Of a DNA stretch of 64,000 nucleotides, positions 40,355-52,116 are shown piece by piece. Within the stretch, counting starts at the first letter, position 1. Each line of letters begins with the position of its first letter. Where the stretch lies: positions 1,013,768 to 1,077,767 of the forward strand of contig JASKMD010000021.1 of NCBI GenBank assembly GCA_030144725.1, given 5' to 3'. The stretch is from Haematococcus lacustris. Its lineage: Eukaryota; Chlorophyta; Chlorophyceae; Chlamydomonadales; Haematococcaceae. The notes under the pieces are model-generated. The model made no database searches and was not told the DNA's origin. It saw only the letters and a program-made list of their open reading frames with translations. A program made the translations under genes and the position numbers.

Positions 40355-43300
40355 TCACACTGCCGCCGCAGCGGGGAGCAGGGAGGTGGGGCGGAGGGGG
40401 GTGGGCCAGCCTGGGCCGCCCATTTTGAGCAATATGGCCATTGGCTTCACCGTTGGTGCGGGGGTGGGGGCGGGGGGTGCGGAGGCAGGTGGGGCGGAGG
40501 AGATGGTGGGGCGGGCGTGCTGGGGGGTGGGGGTGGGGCCATAGGGGACTGCACTGCGGGTGAGGGCAGCAGCACCCTGGCGGTTGGCGGGAAGGCCACT
40601 GGCCTGGGCAACGCCCGCTGCAGGGGGGCGGGGGGCACATAGGGGGGGCGGGGGCAGTGACCGCAGCTCAGTGCGTGAGAAGAACAGCAGGTACGCCTGC
40701 TGCTGCAGCACCTGCGAGTAGCCAAGGGGGGAGGGCGCAGCCCAGCAGGAGAGGTAGAGCTGGCACAGGAGCGGGTCGTGATTTCAAACCGGGGTCGCCA
40801 AATCGGCTAGGCAGCTAAACGATCTAGATGTCCTGCCGGCCCGCCCCACCGGCTCGCCAACGGCCCCACCGCACACCCCGGCCGGCAGTCCCCGTGTCCT
40901 GCACCTCACCTCCGCGGCGGGTGCTTTGCGGTTACGGTTGCGTCGTTGGCGCACCAGAAGCGGCCGGAGCCGTCGCGAACGTACGCGAGGTAGTGGCCGG
41001 AGTGAAGCGATCCGCCCTGGTGGACCACTAGGCCTTGCAGCACATAGTGCGCGGAGGTGGTGCCCGCCATGCCCATTGGCCGTGCCGTTTACCTTGGCAC
41101 CGGCCTTGCCGCTGCTTGCCGCCAAGGCTGCCGCGCAGGAGTATGGCGCCAAGGTCCAAAGTGTGACCGAAGTCGACGTGCCGGCTGATTTTCGAACTCA
41201 GAGACAACGCGTCAAAGCGCTTCAGATGCACGACCAGGATGTTCGGCTCGTGATGGATGGATAGCGCCTTGGTCGCGCGCACGAGCCTGCGCACCAGGCA
41301 GGTCGCGATGGATTCGTGTCACCAGCGTGATTAATGAGCAATCCACGCGGCTCAGCCCGGCTATGAACGTCACGACGATGGCTTCATCCACGACCTTAGG
41401 TTCTGCTGCGCGGCACCCATAGGATGGCTAAGGCGACGCTACAAAAGCTACCGTTCCTCCTGTTCATCCTACTCTCCTCCGCGCGGCCTCTTATCCCCCT
41501 GCATTGGCCTAGTACAGCCCACCCGCAGCGGCCCTCTCACCGTTTACACCGGTCACACTTGTATTTGTTCGCTCCGTCCTGCAGCCCATCAACCCCAGCG
41601 GCAATTGGCTCACTCAGCCGCGCAGGAAACATGCACACAGTGCACGGACTGAGCAAAGCACTGCCAAAGTAGCACAGCGCAGTGCAGGCTGTATGGGGCC
41701 TTCGGCATATGCACCCATGCCCCACTCCTGACCGCCTTTCCCGCTCCCCATGGCCCCCCTCCCCACCCTCTCCCACCCTCCCCACCCTTCCTCCCTGCCC
41801 CTGCCCCCTGCCCCTGCCCCTGCCCCCTGCCCCCTGCCGCCTGCCCCTGCCCCTGCCCCTGCCCCTGCCCCTGCCCCCTGCCCCTGCCCCTGCCCCTGCC
41901 CCTGCCCCTGCCCCTGCCCCTGCCCCTGCCCCTGCCCTGCCCCTGCCCCTGCCCCTGCCCCTTCCTCCCTGCCCCTGCCCCTGCCCCTGCCCCTGCTCCC
42001 TGCCCCCTGCCCCTGCCCCTGCCCCTGCCCCTGCCCCTGCCCCTGCCCCTGCCCCTGCCCCTGCCCCTGCCCCTGCCCCTGCCCCTGCCCCTGCCCCTGC
42101 CCCTGCCCCTGCCCCTGCCCTTCCTCCCTGCCCCTGCCCCTGCCCCTGCCCCTTCCTCCCTGCCCCTGCCCCTGCCCCTTCCTCCCTGCCCCTGCCCCTG
42201 CCCCTGCCCCTGTCCCTGCCCCTGCCCCTGCCCCTGCCCCTGCCCCTGCCCCTGCCCCTGCCCCTGCCCCTGCCCCTGCCCCTGCCCCTTCCTCCCTGCC
42301 CCTGCCCCTGCCCCTGCCCCTTCCTCCCTGCCCCTGCCCCTGCCCCTTCCTCCCTGCCCCTGCCCCTGCCCCTGCCCCTGCCCCTGTCCCTGCCCCTGCC
42401 CCTGCCCCTGCCCCTGCCCCTGCCCCTGCCCCTGCCCCTGCCCCTTCCTCCCTGCCCCTGCCCCTGCCCCTTCCTCCCTGCCCCTGCCCCTGCCCCTGCC
42501 CCTGCCCCTGCCCCTGCCCCTGCCCCTGCCCCTGCCCCTGCCCCTGCCCCTGCCCCTGCCCCTGCCCCTGCCCCTGCCCCTGCCCCTGCCCCTGCCCCTG
42601 CCCCTGCCCCTGCCCCTGCCCCTGCCCCTGCCCCTGCCCCTGCCCCTGCCCCTGCCCCCTGCACCTGCCCCTCACCAGGGTCTCAGGCTTGGTGAAGGCG
42701 GTGAGGCTGGCGGTGAGGCTGGCAGCGGCCGCCCCCCTGGGCACATCCAGGGACAGCGTGGTGACCTGCTCGTAGCTGTTGCTGCAGTAGCCGCACTCCC
42801 CGCACACAACCTGGCTGCGCAACCGCCCCATGAACAGCTCCTCTATCAGCGTCACCTGGCTCTGAGCACCACACAGCCAGGGGGCAGCAGCAGCAGCAGC
42901 AGCAGCAGGGGCGGTTGAGGCGCAGCAGCAGTGCAGGCGGGGCAGCAGCAGGGGGGCCGGTGTAAAGGCAGGGGGGGCCAGCTGGTTATGCCGCCTGACC
43001 TTGAGCCCCCCCAGTTCCACCACGCCCCGCTTGATGTCCCGCTCCACAGCTTCCAACACCACCAGCAGGAACTCGTGTGCGTCCTCCTGCCTCCCTCTCA
43101 CAAAGGCCTGCAAAACCCGATGGTGGGTTTGTACCGTTATTGTCCTCACCCTGGTGTGCCTTCTTGGCCTTGCCCTTGAAAAGCACTTTGGATTGACACT
43201 TGGAGAGCATGGGAGGGCGGAGCAGGGGGGAAGGGGGCAGGGGGGCAGAGGGTAGGGGCATGAGGTGTGAGGTGTGAGGGGTGAGGGGTGAGGGGGACAT

Positions 43301-44247
43301 TGGCTTGGTGCAGCTGTCTGAGTGTAAAGCCCTCTGCCCCAGTGGTCCGCCTGGCCTTAGAGAGGGCGTGGCTGCTTGCCTGCTGCTGGGCAGGTTGGCT
43401 GAGTGTGGTGCAGGCATGATGAGCAGTCTGAGCACTACTATAAGGCTACAACCACTACAACTGCCACGACCACCACTATCATCGTCACGACATGGTGCTT
43501 GCAGGTGGGTGCCATGCGCTATGAACCACCGGCATGGCGGCTCTTCAGGCTGGCTAAAGCGTGGGTCTGGCAGGCTACCATCAGCTGGGTCACAGTGTGA
43601 GAGCATGGTGGTCAAAGTGTGATGATGCTGCTCCTGTGATGCGGCACCTGGCAGGTACAGATATGCAGTGGGCGCTGAGGCCTAGAGGTGGCGGGGGCGT
43701 GGGTGCACATGCTGGCGGCGGGGTGCCCAGGGGGCTGGCCAGCCTGCCCAGGCACCGCTCTCTTGCCCTGTCCCGCCTGCTGGTGTGTATCGTGGACTGA
43801 CAAGGCTGCAGGGCTGCAGGGGCAGGGAGGCAGGTGCGCTGCGTGCAGGCATTGGCAGGGTGTACTCCGCCCCACCTGCCCCTACAACACCTGCCTCTGC
43901 TCCTGCCCCATCTGCCCCTACAATACCTGCCCCAGCCCCACCTGCCCCTACCTTGCTGAGCTGTGGTAGCGCGGTGGAGATAGCAACGGGACGGATGGCC
44001 CGGTCAAACGTGGACAGCTGGTCGCTGAGCTGCTTGCTTATCGCACAGCAGGTGCAGAGCTTGCCGGTCTGGGCCAAGGGGCATGAGGAGGGCAGGCCGT
44101 GCAGAACATTCATTTGCACGCCAGACGCCACCGGCGGAAGGTAGGCGAGGCACTGCAGCACGCTGTTCATGTAGCAGGTGTTGCCAAGATTCTGCAAACC
44201 AGCGCCCATTTTAGTTGCCCACACCCGCCGCAGCCCTGTCACTGGCA
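40355..44247 (-). CDS. Ubiquitin-specific protease (C19 family, USP36/USP42/UBP23-like)
   Basis: Deubiquitinase cleaving ubiquitin from substrates by a Cys-His-Asp/Asn triad. Minus-strand exons: about 44247-43952 with the Cys box (MGAGLQNLGNTCYMNSVLQ); 43107-43000 with RQEDAHEFLLVVLEAVERD; about 42855-42676 (IEELFMGRLRSQVVCGECGY, first zinc-ribbon pair); 41578-41541 (NKYKCDRCKR, second pair); 41286-41093 (NILVVHLKRFD); about 41060-40915 with the His box (GGSLHSGHYLAYVRDGSGRF, WCANDATV); and 40711 downward (VLQQQAYLLFFSRTELR). Block order and spacing match USP36/42 and plant UBP23 well. The intron between the two zinc-ribbon halves holds a large CTGCCC array. Between 41150 and 41030 the reading frame changes twice without splice sites, so an assembly indel or an unusual intron is likely. 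The upstream start and the proline-rich tail (stop near 40355) are uncertain. Confidence 0.85.
41790..42665 (+). repeat. (CTGCCC)n hexanucleotide array in a USP intron
   Basis: About 870 bp of CCCCTG repeats with interspersed CCTTCCTCCCTG punctuation. On the gene's coding strand it reads GGGGCA/CAGGGG, the same unit as at 39114. It ends 11 bases from the donor of the preceding exon. Confidence 0.97.
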
Positions 44248-44905
44248 GCAGCTCCACCTGCGCCCATGCATCATGTACTGGTGAGCGGTCGGATGGTCTT
44301 ACATGCTGACCCGAAGCGTGAACGTACTGGTCCATCGGAGACGTCGCCGCGAGTACGCGGGTCTGGCAGTTGCGGGCCAATTACCATGTTTGCCTCTTTG
44401 CTATTTGCTGTCGCGTGGAATAGAACAGATCACTATGCGCATTGGGGAGCGGGGAGCAGCGAGCGCTGCGCCCCCGGGCGGACCCCAATCTTGGGTCCGG
44501 TCTACCCCATTGCTCTGAGCCTCGGTGCTTAGTAAGGATGTCCCAAATCGTCTCGACGCCGGCGACCGTGACTTGCGCCCCCACCTTCCATGCCGTGCCC
44601 ATGGAGACTTTGAGGCGCCTAGAAAATGCAGTACTAGCTCCCTGGAGGACTGGTAGCTGCATCAGTCGATTGTGAAGCCATACCTACATAACAGAGGTCA
44701 GTGTCTCAACTGCCCCACAGGAGCTTGGACACGAGGTCGTAGATATAGCCGTGGGGCAGGGCTGCTCTTATTCATTCTCAATGTGATGACAGCTGGTGGA
44801 CCCTTTCGCAATCAATACATGCGAAAGCATGGCAGCAATTACAAGTTTTAAACTCAAACTGTCAGAGGCAGCTTAGCTCTTGCAATACAGCATAATAAGC
44901 AAACG
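44248..44905. other. Divergent intergenic region between the USP and Mis12-like genes
   Basis: The two genes are transcribed away from each other, so this 650-bp stretch probably contains both promoters and possibly the first USP exon. No promoter motif identified. Confidence 0.4.
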
Positions 44906-47771
44906 ATGAATGAAGCAAGTACACCCGTGCAGCCTGCACCGACCCCAACTTTGGAGCAAGTCAGAGTCCCTGACACCTTCGTCGCGGACGTTGCGAACGC
45001 GGTGAGCCTACTGTATGATGGTACAGCGAGTATGCGGGTCATGCACGGCCAAGTTACATGTTTAGAGTGTTCCTTTGTTCAGGTCTGCGACTACTGTGCT
45101 GATGGCATGGACGCTTTTGAGAGGTGGGTCTTGCACCACCACTCTCCTCTGGCCCAATGCAATGCAGCCTTCTTGCCACTCACGCAGCTGTGTCGATCAG
45201 GCTACCCTTGAAGCTGATACTCTTTCATGCGTCAAGCAGGCAAGCCCTTGACAGTCTTCCTGGTCTGCCTCTACCCCATTGCTGCAATCACTCCTGGTGC
45301 CCACACCGCCATGCTGGGCACAGGGTATTGACCGGCTGTACAAGGAGCTGACGCAGTCGACGGCATCCGCCATGACCCTCTTTGAGCAGCTGTGCTCCAC
45401 GACAGTGCTACAAATTCCTGCCCATGCCCTCCGCCCTGTGGTGCGCCTGGCACCCACAGCCTGGCAGCCACAGCGCCTGGCAGCGCCTGACAGCGCCTGG
45501 CAGCCACAGCTCTGCCTCTCACCCCATTAGCTGACACAACACACCCCACAGCCCCTGAGTGGGCGCGGGTAGCCAGTGCAAAAGAACTATCATCACCACT
45601 ATCATCATCGTCATCGTCATCATCATTCTCACCATTCTCACCATGTTTCCACTACATTTGCCTGCCGAAGTTTTTGCATCACACACAGCCTCATGTACTC
45701 GATAGGTTATGCTCAGCGCTCTTCAGGTGCGGGCGCGCCCTGCCCCACGCACATTGCCAGCAGGTGGTGCAGTGTGGTGAGGGGGCTGCTGGCCTGCGCA
45801 GGAACTGGCACCCCACCCGGCCCACCCCGCCAGCGCTGCCACCGGGGAGGCTGAGGAGCTTCAGCAGCAGCTGGGCAGCAGGCGGGCAGAGCTGCAGCAG
45901 GTGGGCCCTGCAGCATCTGGCCACTGAGCCACCCACTGACCTCCCCCAGCAGTGGGGTGTGGCAGGGCCAAGGGGTGGCGCCCAGGTCGGACGACCCACC
46001 TAGGTGACCCACATGGTGACGTCACTGCTGCTGCTGCCGCCGCCGCTGCTGCTGCTGCTACCACTGGTGCTGGCCCCCACTGGCCTCCCCTCTTACACCA
46101 CCCTGTGCTGCCGCCACTCTGCGGCCCCCCTGCCCCCCACCCCAGCTGCCTGGTCCTGCAAGCCGCTCCTGCCAACCTGCCGGACCCCCTGCTGCCCCCC
46201 TGCCCAGCTCCTGTTGTCCTGACACCAGGTGTACCAGGAGTGCGCTGCGCTGCAGCAGGAGGCACAGCAGCTGGACCTGGAGGCAGCAGCACACGGTGAG
46301 CAGGCCCGCACAGCAGGGCTCTGCAGGCCATGCCCAGCAGCGACTGCCACGCACAGCCCCAGCTGCCCTGCTCTAATCGCCCTGCCTAGATCCAGCTGCC
46401 CTGCTCTAATCGCCCTGCCTAGCCCCAGCTGCCCTGCTCTAATCGCCCTGCCTAGCCCCAGCTGCCCTGCTCTAATCGCCCTGCCTAGCCCCAGCTGCCC
46501 TGCTCTAATCGCCCTGCCTAGCCCCAGCTGCCCTGCTCTAATCGCCCTGCCTAGCCCCAGCTGCCCTGCTCTAATCGCCCTGCCTAGCCCCAGCTGCCCT
46601 GCTCTAATCGCCCTGCCTAGCCCCAGCTGCCCTGCTCTAATCGCCCTGCCTAGCCCCAGCTGCCCTGCTCTAATCGCCCTGCCTAGCCCCAGCTGCCCTG
46701 CTCTAATCGCCCTGCCTAGCCCCAGCTGCCCTGCTCTAATCGCCCTGCCTAGCCCCAGCTGCCCTGCTCTAATCGCCCTGCCTAGCCCCAGCTGCCCTGC
46801 TCTAATCGCCCTGCCTAGCCCCAGCTGCCCTGCTCTAATCGCCCTGCCTAGCCCCAGCTGCCCTGCTCTAATCGCCCTGCCTAGCCCCAGCTGCCCTGCT
46901 GTAGAGGCCTGCTCTGCCTCAGTGGCCCCGCCTCCACAGCCCTCACACACCCAGCCAGCCAGGCCTCCACCAGGTGCATGCACACTGGGTGGCTGCCCTG
47001 CGTCTCATGATCACAGCTGGCGGTGCCAGAGGTCAGGGACTCCTCAAGCCTCAACAAGCAGGCAGCGACACGGCAGGCCAGGACAGGGCCAGGGCCGTGG
47101 AGCAGGGGCCTGTGCTTGTTGACCTTAGGGAGTAATTAGGCCACAGCAAGCAGGGCAGGCCAAGACAGGGCAGGGCAGTGGCAGAGCCGTGGAGCAGGGC
47201 CTGTGGTGTTAACATCAGCTGCGGCAGGGTCAGGGTGGGTTAAAGAGGGGTGGTACAGCAAGAGCCACGGCCTGCCCACCTGGCAGCTCATGTGCCTTGC
47301 GAGTGAAGGGGACATGGCGACCTACCAGGCGCTGGCGGCCACTGCGGCCAGCGCGCGCGACTCCACCTGCGCAAACATCGCCGCCATCGCCGCAGCCGCG
47401 CAGCGCCTGGCGCCCATGCTGGAGCGCGCGGCGAAGCTACGGACTGGGCCTATGGGCGCGAGCCACCAGGGCGGCGCGCGGGGTCAGGCAGGCGCATCAG
47501 GCGGGTGCAGCAGGGGCAGGGGCAGCAGGGGCAAGGGCAGCAGGGTCAGCTCTCTACGCCATATTGCTGGTGCTACCTTCCCCACCCTTCTCACCCTGCC
47601 GGCTTTCCCCTGGCGTCTGGCTAGCGCCTGCTGCTCAGTCGCTGTGGTGAGTGCTGCCTGCCCTGACGCTCCTGTGCAGACCCTGCAGAGTGGCGAGTGT
47701 CGCAGCAGTCCAAGGCGGTGGGGTCGTTGCAGAACCTCCAGCTGCTGAACAGCATGCTGAGGGCGGGCTGA
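44906..47771 (+). CDS. Coiled-coil protein resembling kinetochore subunit Mis12
   Basis: Exon 1, 44906-45001, starts MNEASTPVQPAPTPTLEQ and is a whole number of codons. Exon 2 (45083-45123) encodes VCDYCADGMDAFE and exon 3 (from 45331) GIDRLYKELTQSTASAMTLF...VLQIPAHALRP. Later coiled-coil exons are 45834-45900 (EAEELQQQLGSRRAELQQ), 46229-46295 (VYQECAALQQEAQQLDLEAA), about 47281-47500 (DMATYQALAATAASARDSTC) and about 47680-47771 (SLQNLQLLNSMLRAG, stop). The helical N-terminus, the I-P-x-x-x-L-x-P motif before the coiled coil and the short total size fit Mis12, part of the MIND complex linking centromere to outer kinetochore. This is by resemblance only; any small coiled-coil protein could look similar. 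The exon 2 to 3 phase does not match as drawn, so a micro-exon or error is likely. Confidence 0.45.
46360..46901 (+). repeat. 33-bp intronic tandem repeat, about 16 copies
   Basis: Unit CCCCAGCTGCCCTGCTCTAA plus TCGCCCTGCCTAG, almost invariant, within an intron of the Mis12-like gene. There is no spacer variation, so it is not a CRISPR. Confidence 0.97.
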
Positions 47772-48900
47772 GGCGGCAGCAGCAGCAGGGCATGACTGCC
47801 GCCCCACACAGCGACCCAGCACTAGGCAACACCTCCTGGACCTTCTGCCGACATCCTGTAGATATCCTGGGGTTATCGGGGTTGTTGCTTAGCTTGGCAT
47901 AGCTGAGCGTGGGGCAGGGCGGGTCAGGTACATGGCGTCCCTGACCTTCGCTGAGGGCGGGGCAGGGTGAGGCAGGGTGGGCCGGGTGCATGACGTTCCT
48001 GACCTTTGCAGAAAGCCCCACCCCCCTGGACGGGAAGGTGAGGGCCCAGCAGGCTGAAGGCTTGAGCAGTGTCAACCATCACCACCATCACCATCAGTAC
48101 CATCGCCAACACAGGCAAGGCAGGCACTTGAGTAGGTGGACGGTGCTGGCGCAATGTGAGGTGGAAGCCTACTATGTCAAGGCCAAACAGCTCTTCAAGG
48201 TGTAAAGCTTGCACCAGCTTGACCAGCTGCACACCAGCCAAGCGCACACGCAGCGGAGCCCGCCCAGACCACTGCCTAGGGCACCGGCAAGGACAAGGCT
48301 GCCATGGACTAGACAGAAGCCCAGCCAGGCAGGTGGGGCAGCCTGGGACCGCTGCATGCAGCACTTCGGGGAGTCTAGCATGCAGCGTTCTACATGCAGC
48401 GCGTTGATTAGAGCGAGTGGTGGCCATTGGAGCTGAGCTGGTGGCCAGAGCAGCTGTAGCCGCTCGCCAAGGGAAGGGACTACCCAGGCCTGGGCCACAG
48501 GCGGTTGAGAGACAGAGCCTCCAGGCCCAGCAGCAGCAGGACCTTGCTGTAGCACAGCAGCCAGGTGTGCCACGTCAGTGGCTGTGTTAGCTTACATCTT
48601 TTTGTGCATGTGTCATGCCAGGCTGTCGAGGAGAGTGCCTTGTCAGTTGCTGTGTCAGCATTGAGCTGCATTGACCATTCTTACAGGAGGCACCTGCAAG
48701 CCTGATGTTACTGCATGAACCACTGAGGTTTGCCTAGCTCACTGACATGGTGGGACCTCACTAAGACTGAGTTAGCACATGCGCTGCTGGACGGTTGAAA
48801 CCCCCTGGCATTGGTGGGCGGCCAAACCGCACCATCATGATTTGTAGCATGGCTGCACGAAGGCTATGAATGGAAAATGGAAATTAAACCTTTGACTGGT
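47772..48900. other. Intergenic stretch ending in a dispersed repeat
   Basis: No gene model supported. 48656-48900 resembles 52905-53310 (31-bp block CAGCATTGAGCTGCATTGAC... at 48656 and 52905 with one mismatch, then weaker similarity). Fanzor copy C starts exactly where the first block ends. Confidence 0.5.
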
Positions 48901-48930
48901 GCCACCGCCCGTCGCACTGCGCATCGCGTG

Positions 48931-51900
48931 ATGGCTAAGAAGAAGCGGAAGGGTAGCGACAAGAAACGTAAAGGTTCGTGTCCCCAGCCGTGACGTGAGC
49001 CCTAGACGTGAGTTACGCGCTGTGAGATAACCCGTCGCTCCTGTTGGTTCCATCGCAGTGTCTCGTTCCGCCCAAGGCAAGCAACGACAGGATCGTCGAG
49101 ATGGCTGGACCACGCGTCGACGTCAGGTGTGGGTCCGTCCCCGCCCTATGTGTAGCCGCACTGTTTGTGTTGACCCCGCCTTTTGTCTTGGCCTGTCAAA
49201 ATGGCAACCTCGCTTGGCTGCAGGTCATCAAGGTCCCCGAGGGCGCAGTGCTGCGCGGCTGTAAGAAGACCAGGCGCAGGCTGCGGGAGCACCTCCGGCT
49301 ACGGGCTGAGATCCACTCTCAGCTCCGCGTGATTGCGTCGCTGTTTGTATTGCGCATTTTTCTCACCTGCCTGGTGGGCTACCCTACCCCGGGATATGCC
49401 AGCGCCCCTCAGCCTCCAGCAGTGCAGCCCCCCCAACCCCCTGATGCTCCCCCCCTACCCCCACTCCCCCCACGGGCCCCTGCCCAGCCTGCCCAGCCTG
49501 CCCAGCCTGCCAGCATGGAGTGTGACACCGACTCTGACTCCGAGTCAGACTGTGGCCCAGAGCCAGAGCTACAGTCTGACTCGGAGTCAGAGTCAGAGTC
49601 AGAACCTGAGCCAGTCGCGCAACCCCCCCAAAGGCGTTGCAGCGCCCGCCTGGCAGCCATTGCACCCGCAGCACCCACTGGCCCTCCCTTGCCCCTTGAC
49701 TGCGAGGACCCCCTGATGCTCAGGCAGCTGAAAGACTTCTGCATGTTCTTCGCCAACCCAAACTTCAAGACATGCTACAACCAGCTGCAGCGGCGCCATG
49801 TGCGCAACCGCCACCCCATGCTCATGCCAGCCTTTGAGGACCCCAGCAACCAGGCGCTTGTGGCCAAGCTGCAGGAGCTAGGCAGCATCTACCTGGCGGG
49901 TGACGCCAACACCATCGACGCACACTCCATGCAGCTGGCGGTGGCCATGCAACAGCACTACTCCAACCCAGGCAAGTAATGATGGTGACTAGACCTGGAC
50001 CTGACCTGACCTGACCTGACCTGACCTTATACCTGACCTGACCTGACCTGACCTGACCTGACCTGACCTGACCTGACCTGACCTGACCTGACCTGACCTG
50101 ACCTGACCTGACCTGACCTGACCTGACCTGACCTGACCTGACCTGACCTGACCTGACCTGACCTGACCTGACCTGACCTGACCTGACCTGACCTGACCTG
50201 ACCTGACCTGACCTGACCTGACCTGACCTGACCTGACCTGACCTGACCTGACCTGACCTGACCTGACCTGACCTGACCTGACCTGACCTGACCTGACCTG
50301 ACCTGACCTGACCTGACCTGACCTGACCTGACCTGACCTGACCTGACCTGACCTGACCTGACCTGACCTGACCTGACCTGACCTGACCTGACCTGACCTG
50401 ACCTGACCTGACCTGACCTGACCTGACCTGACCTGACCTGACCTGACCTGACCTGACCTGACCTGACCTGACCTGACCTGACCTGACCTGACCTGACCTG
50501 ACCTGACCTGACCTGACCTGACCTGACCTGACCTGACCTGACCTGACCTGACCTGACCTGACCTGACCTGACCTGACCTGACCTGACCTGACCTGACCTG
50601 ACCTGACCTGACCTGACCTGACCTGACCTGACCTGACCTGACCTGACCTGACCTGACCTGACCTGACCTGACCTGACCTGACCTGACCTGACCTGACCTG
50701 ACCTGACCTGACCTGACCTGACCTGACCTGACCTGACCTAGACCTAGACCTGACCTAGACCTGACCTGACCTGATACCTGACCTGACCTAGACCTGACCT
50801 GACCTGATACCTGACCTGACCTGCAGAGCGCATTGTCAAGCTGTACGCCAAGGCAGCCAGGGCCCAGCTAGGCTGGAGCGGGGAGGAGGCGCAACTGTTC
50901 ATCAGGATGGCGTGCGGGCGAGGTGAAGCATGCCAGCGGCCTGCACAATGCCCGCCGTGACACTGAGCGGTGGCTAGCACCAATCAAGCCCCACCTCCAG
51001 CACCTGGCAGCAGCCAGCTCAGCCGGCACCTCCCTGGAGGCAAACCTGAAGCACATCACCGTCACCCTGGCCACCTGGGATGCGGTGTGGGAGGTGTACC
51101 TGGACCCCAAGTGGGCACGGCAGCGGCCGAGGCTGTACGGAGCCCAGGACCGGGCGCTGGAGCAGTTCTTCAACAAGGTGAGGGTGGGTGGGTGAGTAGG
51201 TGTGTGGGAGGGAGGGTAAGGGACTGAGAGGTGGTGGGTTGGGCACGAAACGAAAGAGTACTTGATTGTGCCATGCCTAACCTGGTGCCACCATGCCAGC
51301 CACCATGTGTGTGCCTTGTGTGCATGGCTGCAGTTGGAGGAGCAGATGGCGGAGCTGTCCATGAAGCGACATGGGTGTGCCAAGCAGCTGGTGGTGTTCT
51401 TTGGTGCAGCTACCATTGGCACTGGGGGTGGGTGGGGTGCTGACGCGGTGTTGCGTGCTTGCCGCAAGGTGGTGTGCAGGCCCAGGGGCGCAGGCCAGCT
51501 GCGGGGCAGGGTGGTGCTCGTGGATGAGCACCGCACCAGCCGGGTCAGCTCAGCATTGAATGGCTAGCAGCCCTGTGAGGTGGAGCTGAACACACTCAGT
51601 GCCACAAGACCCGCAGGCTGGAAGCCACCAGCAGGGCAGGTGGAACCCCGCCTGGTGCGGCCAGCCTGGAGCCAGGAGCGTGGCCAGCCAGTGCGGGGCC
51701 TGGTGTGGTGCTCGGTAGTGGCCCCCCGCAGGCCCCCACAGGCCCCACGCAGCGGCCAGGCAGCCACACAGCCAGCAGCCTCAGAGCCAGGGCCCAGCAC
51801 ACCCCAGCCAGCCAAGCGCAGCAAGCGCACCAAGGTTGAGCCAGGGGCAGCTGAGCCCACCAAGGGCAAGGGCAAGGGCAAGGCTGCCAAAGCCAAGCCG

Positions 51901-52116
51901 GCACCACAGCCAGGCAGGTGGCTGGACAGGGACTGCAATGCAGCGCTGAACATGCAACGCATTGGGGAGAGCAGGTGGCGGCCACTGGAGCTGTGCTACT
52001 GGCCAGACCAGGGAGCTCTGCCAGCCAAGGGCAAGGAGTACCCTGGCCTGGGCTACAAGCGGCTGCTAGACAAGCCACCCCAGGCCCAGCAGCTGCAGCC
52101 TGCTGTGGCACAGTAG
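48931..52116 (+). pseudogene. Fanzor-type nuclease, copy C, with internal deletion and nonsense codon
   Basis: Exons: 48931-48973 (ATG GCT AAG AAG AAG CGG; MAKKKRKGSDKKRK, a nuclear-localisation-type N-terminus), 49059-49126, 49224-49971, then from 50827, and 51334-52116. The first four join in correct phase. Exon 3 contains an acidic SDSESD tract. The donor after exon 3 is CAG|GCAAGT, a GC-AG intron. In exon 4 a deletion joins FIRMACG directly to the post-RuvC-I sequence (KHASGLHNARRD), out of frame, removing the RNA-binding body and RuvC-I. The last exon carries the RuvC-II block (VVLVDEHRTSR) and RuvC-III (LDRDCNAALNM) but has TAG at 51565-51567 where copy A has AAG. The zinc-ribbon cysteines are again replaced by SSAL. 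Not functional as a nuclease. Confidence 0.78.
49990..50820 (+). repeat. (ACCTG)n pentanucleotide array filling the Fanzor intron
   Basis: About 160 nearly perfect copies between exons 3 and 4 of copy C. The last units, ACCTGACCTGCAG, form the 3' splice site. Copy B has a shorter, degenerate version in the same intron, so the array was ancestral and expanded here. Confidence 0.97.

Noticed and set aside
39328..40640. Long open frames crossing 39441-39940
   Set aside because: They are open only because the N run cannot contain stops. The same holds for frames across 60958-61457.
41682..42775. Proline/alanine-rich proteins over the CTGCCC array
   Set aside because: The array is intronic to the USP gene on the other strand; the frames reflect a six-base period without stops.
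46360..46901. CRISPR array
   Set aside because: Units are directly adjacent 33-bp repeats with no unique spacers, in a eukaryotic intron. The same reasoning rejects the 66-bp and 105-bp arrays.
48065..48110. Histidine-rich short protein (NHHHHHHQYHRQH)
   Set aside because: It comes from a CACCAT-type simple repeat with no supporting splice context or homology.
49300..49385. An extra intron or a transmembrane segment (VIASLFVLRIFLTCLV) in Fanzor exon 3
   Set aside because: Copy C could use GTGATT as a donor, but copy B has no GT there, and the segment stays open in both copies. I left it as coding with no claim of a membrane span.
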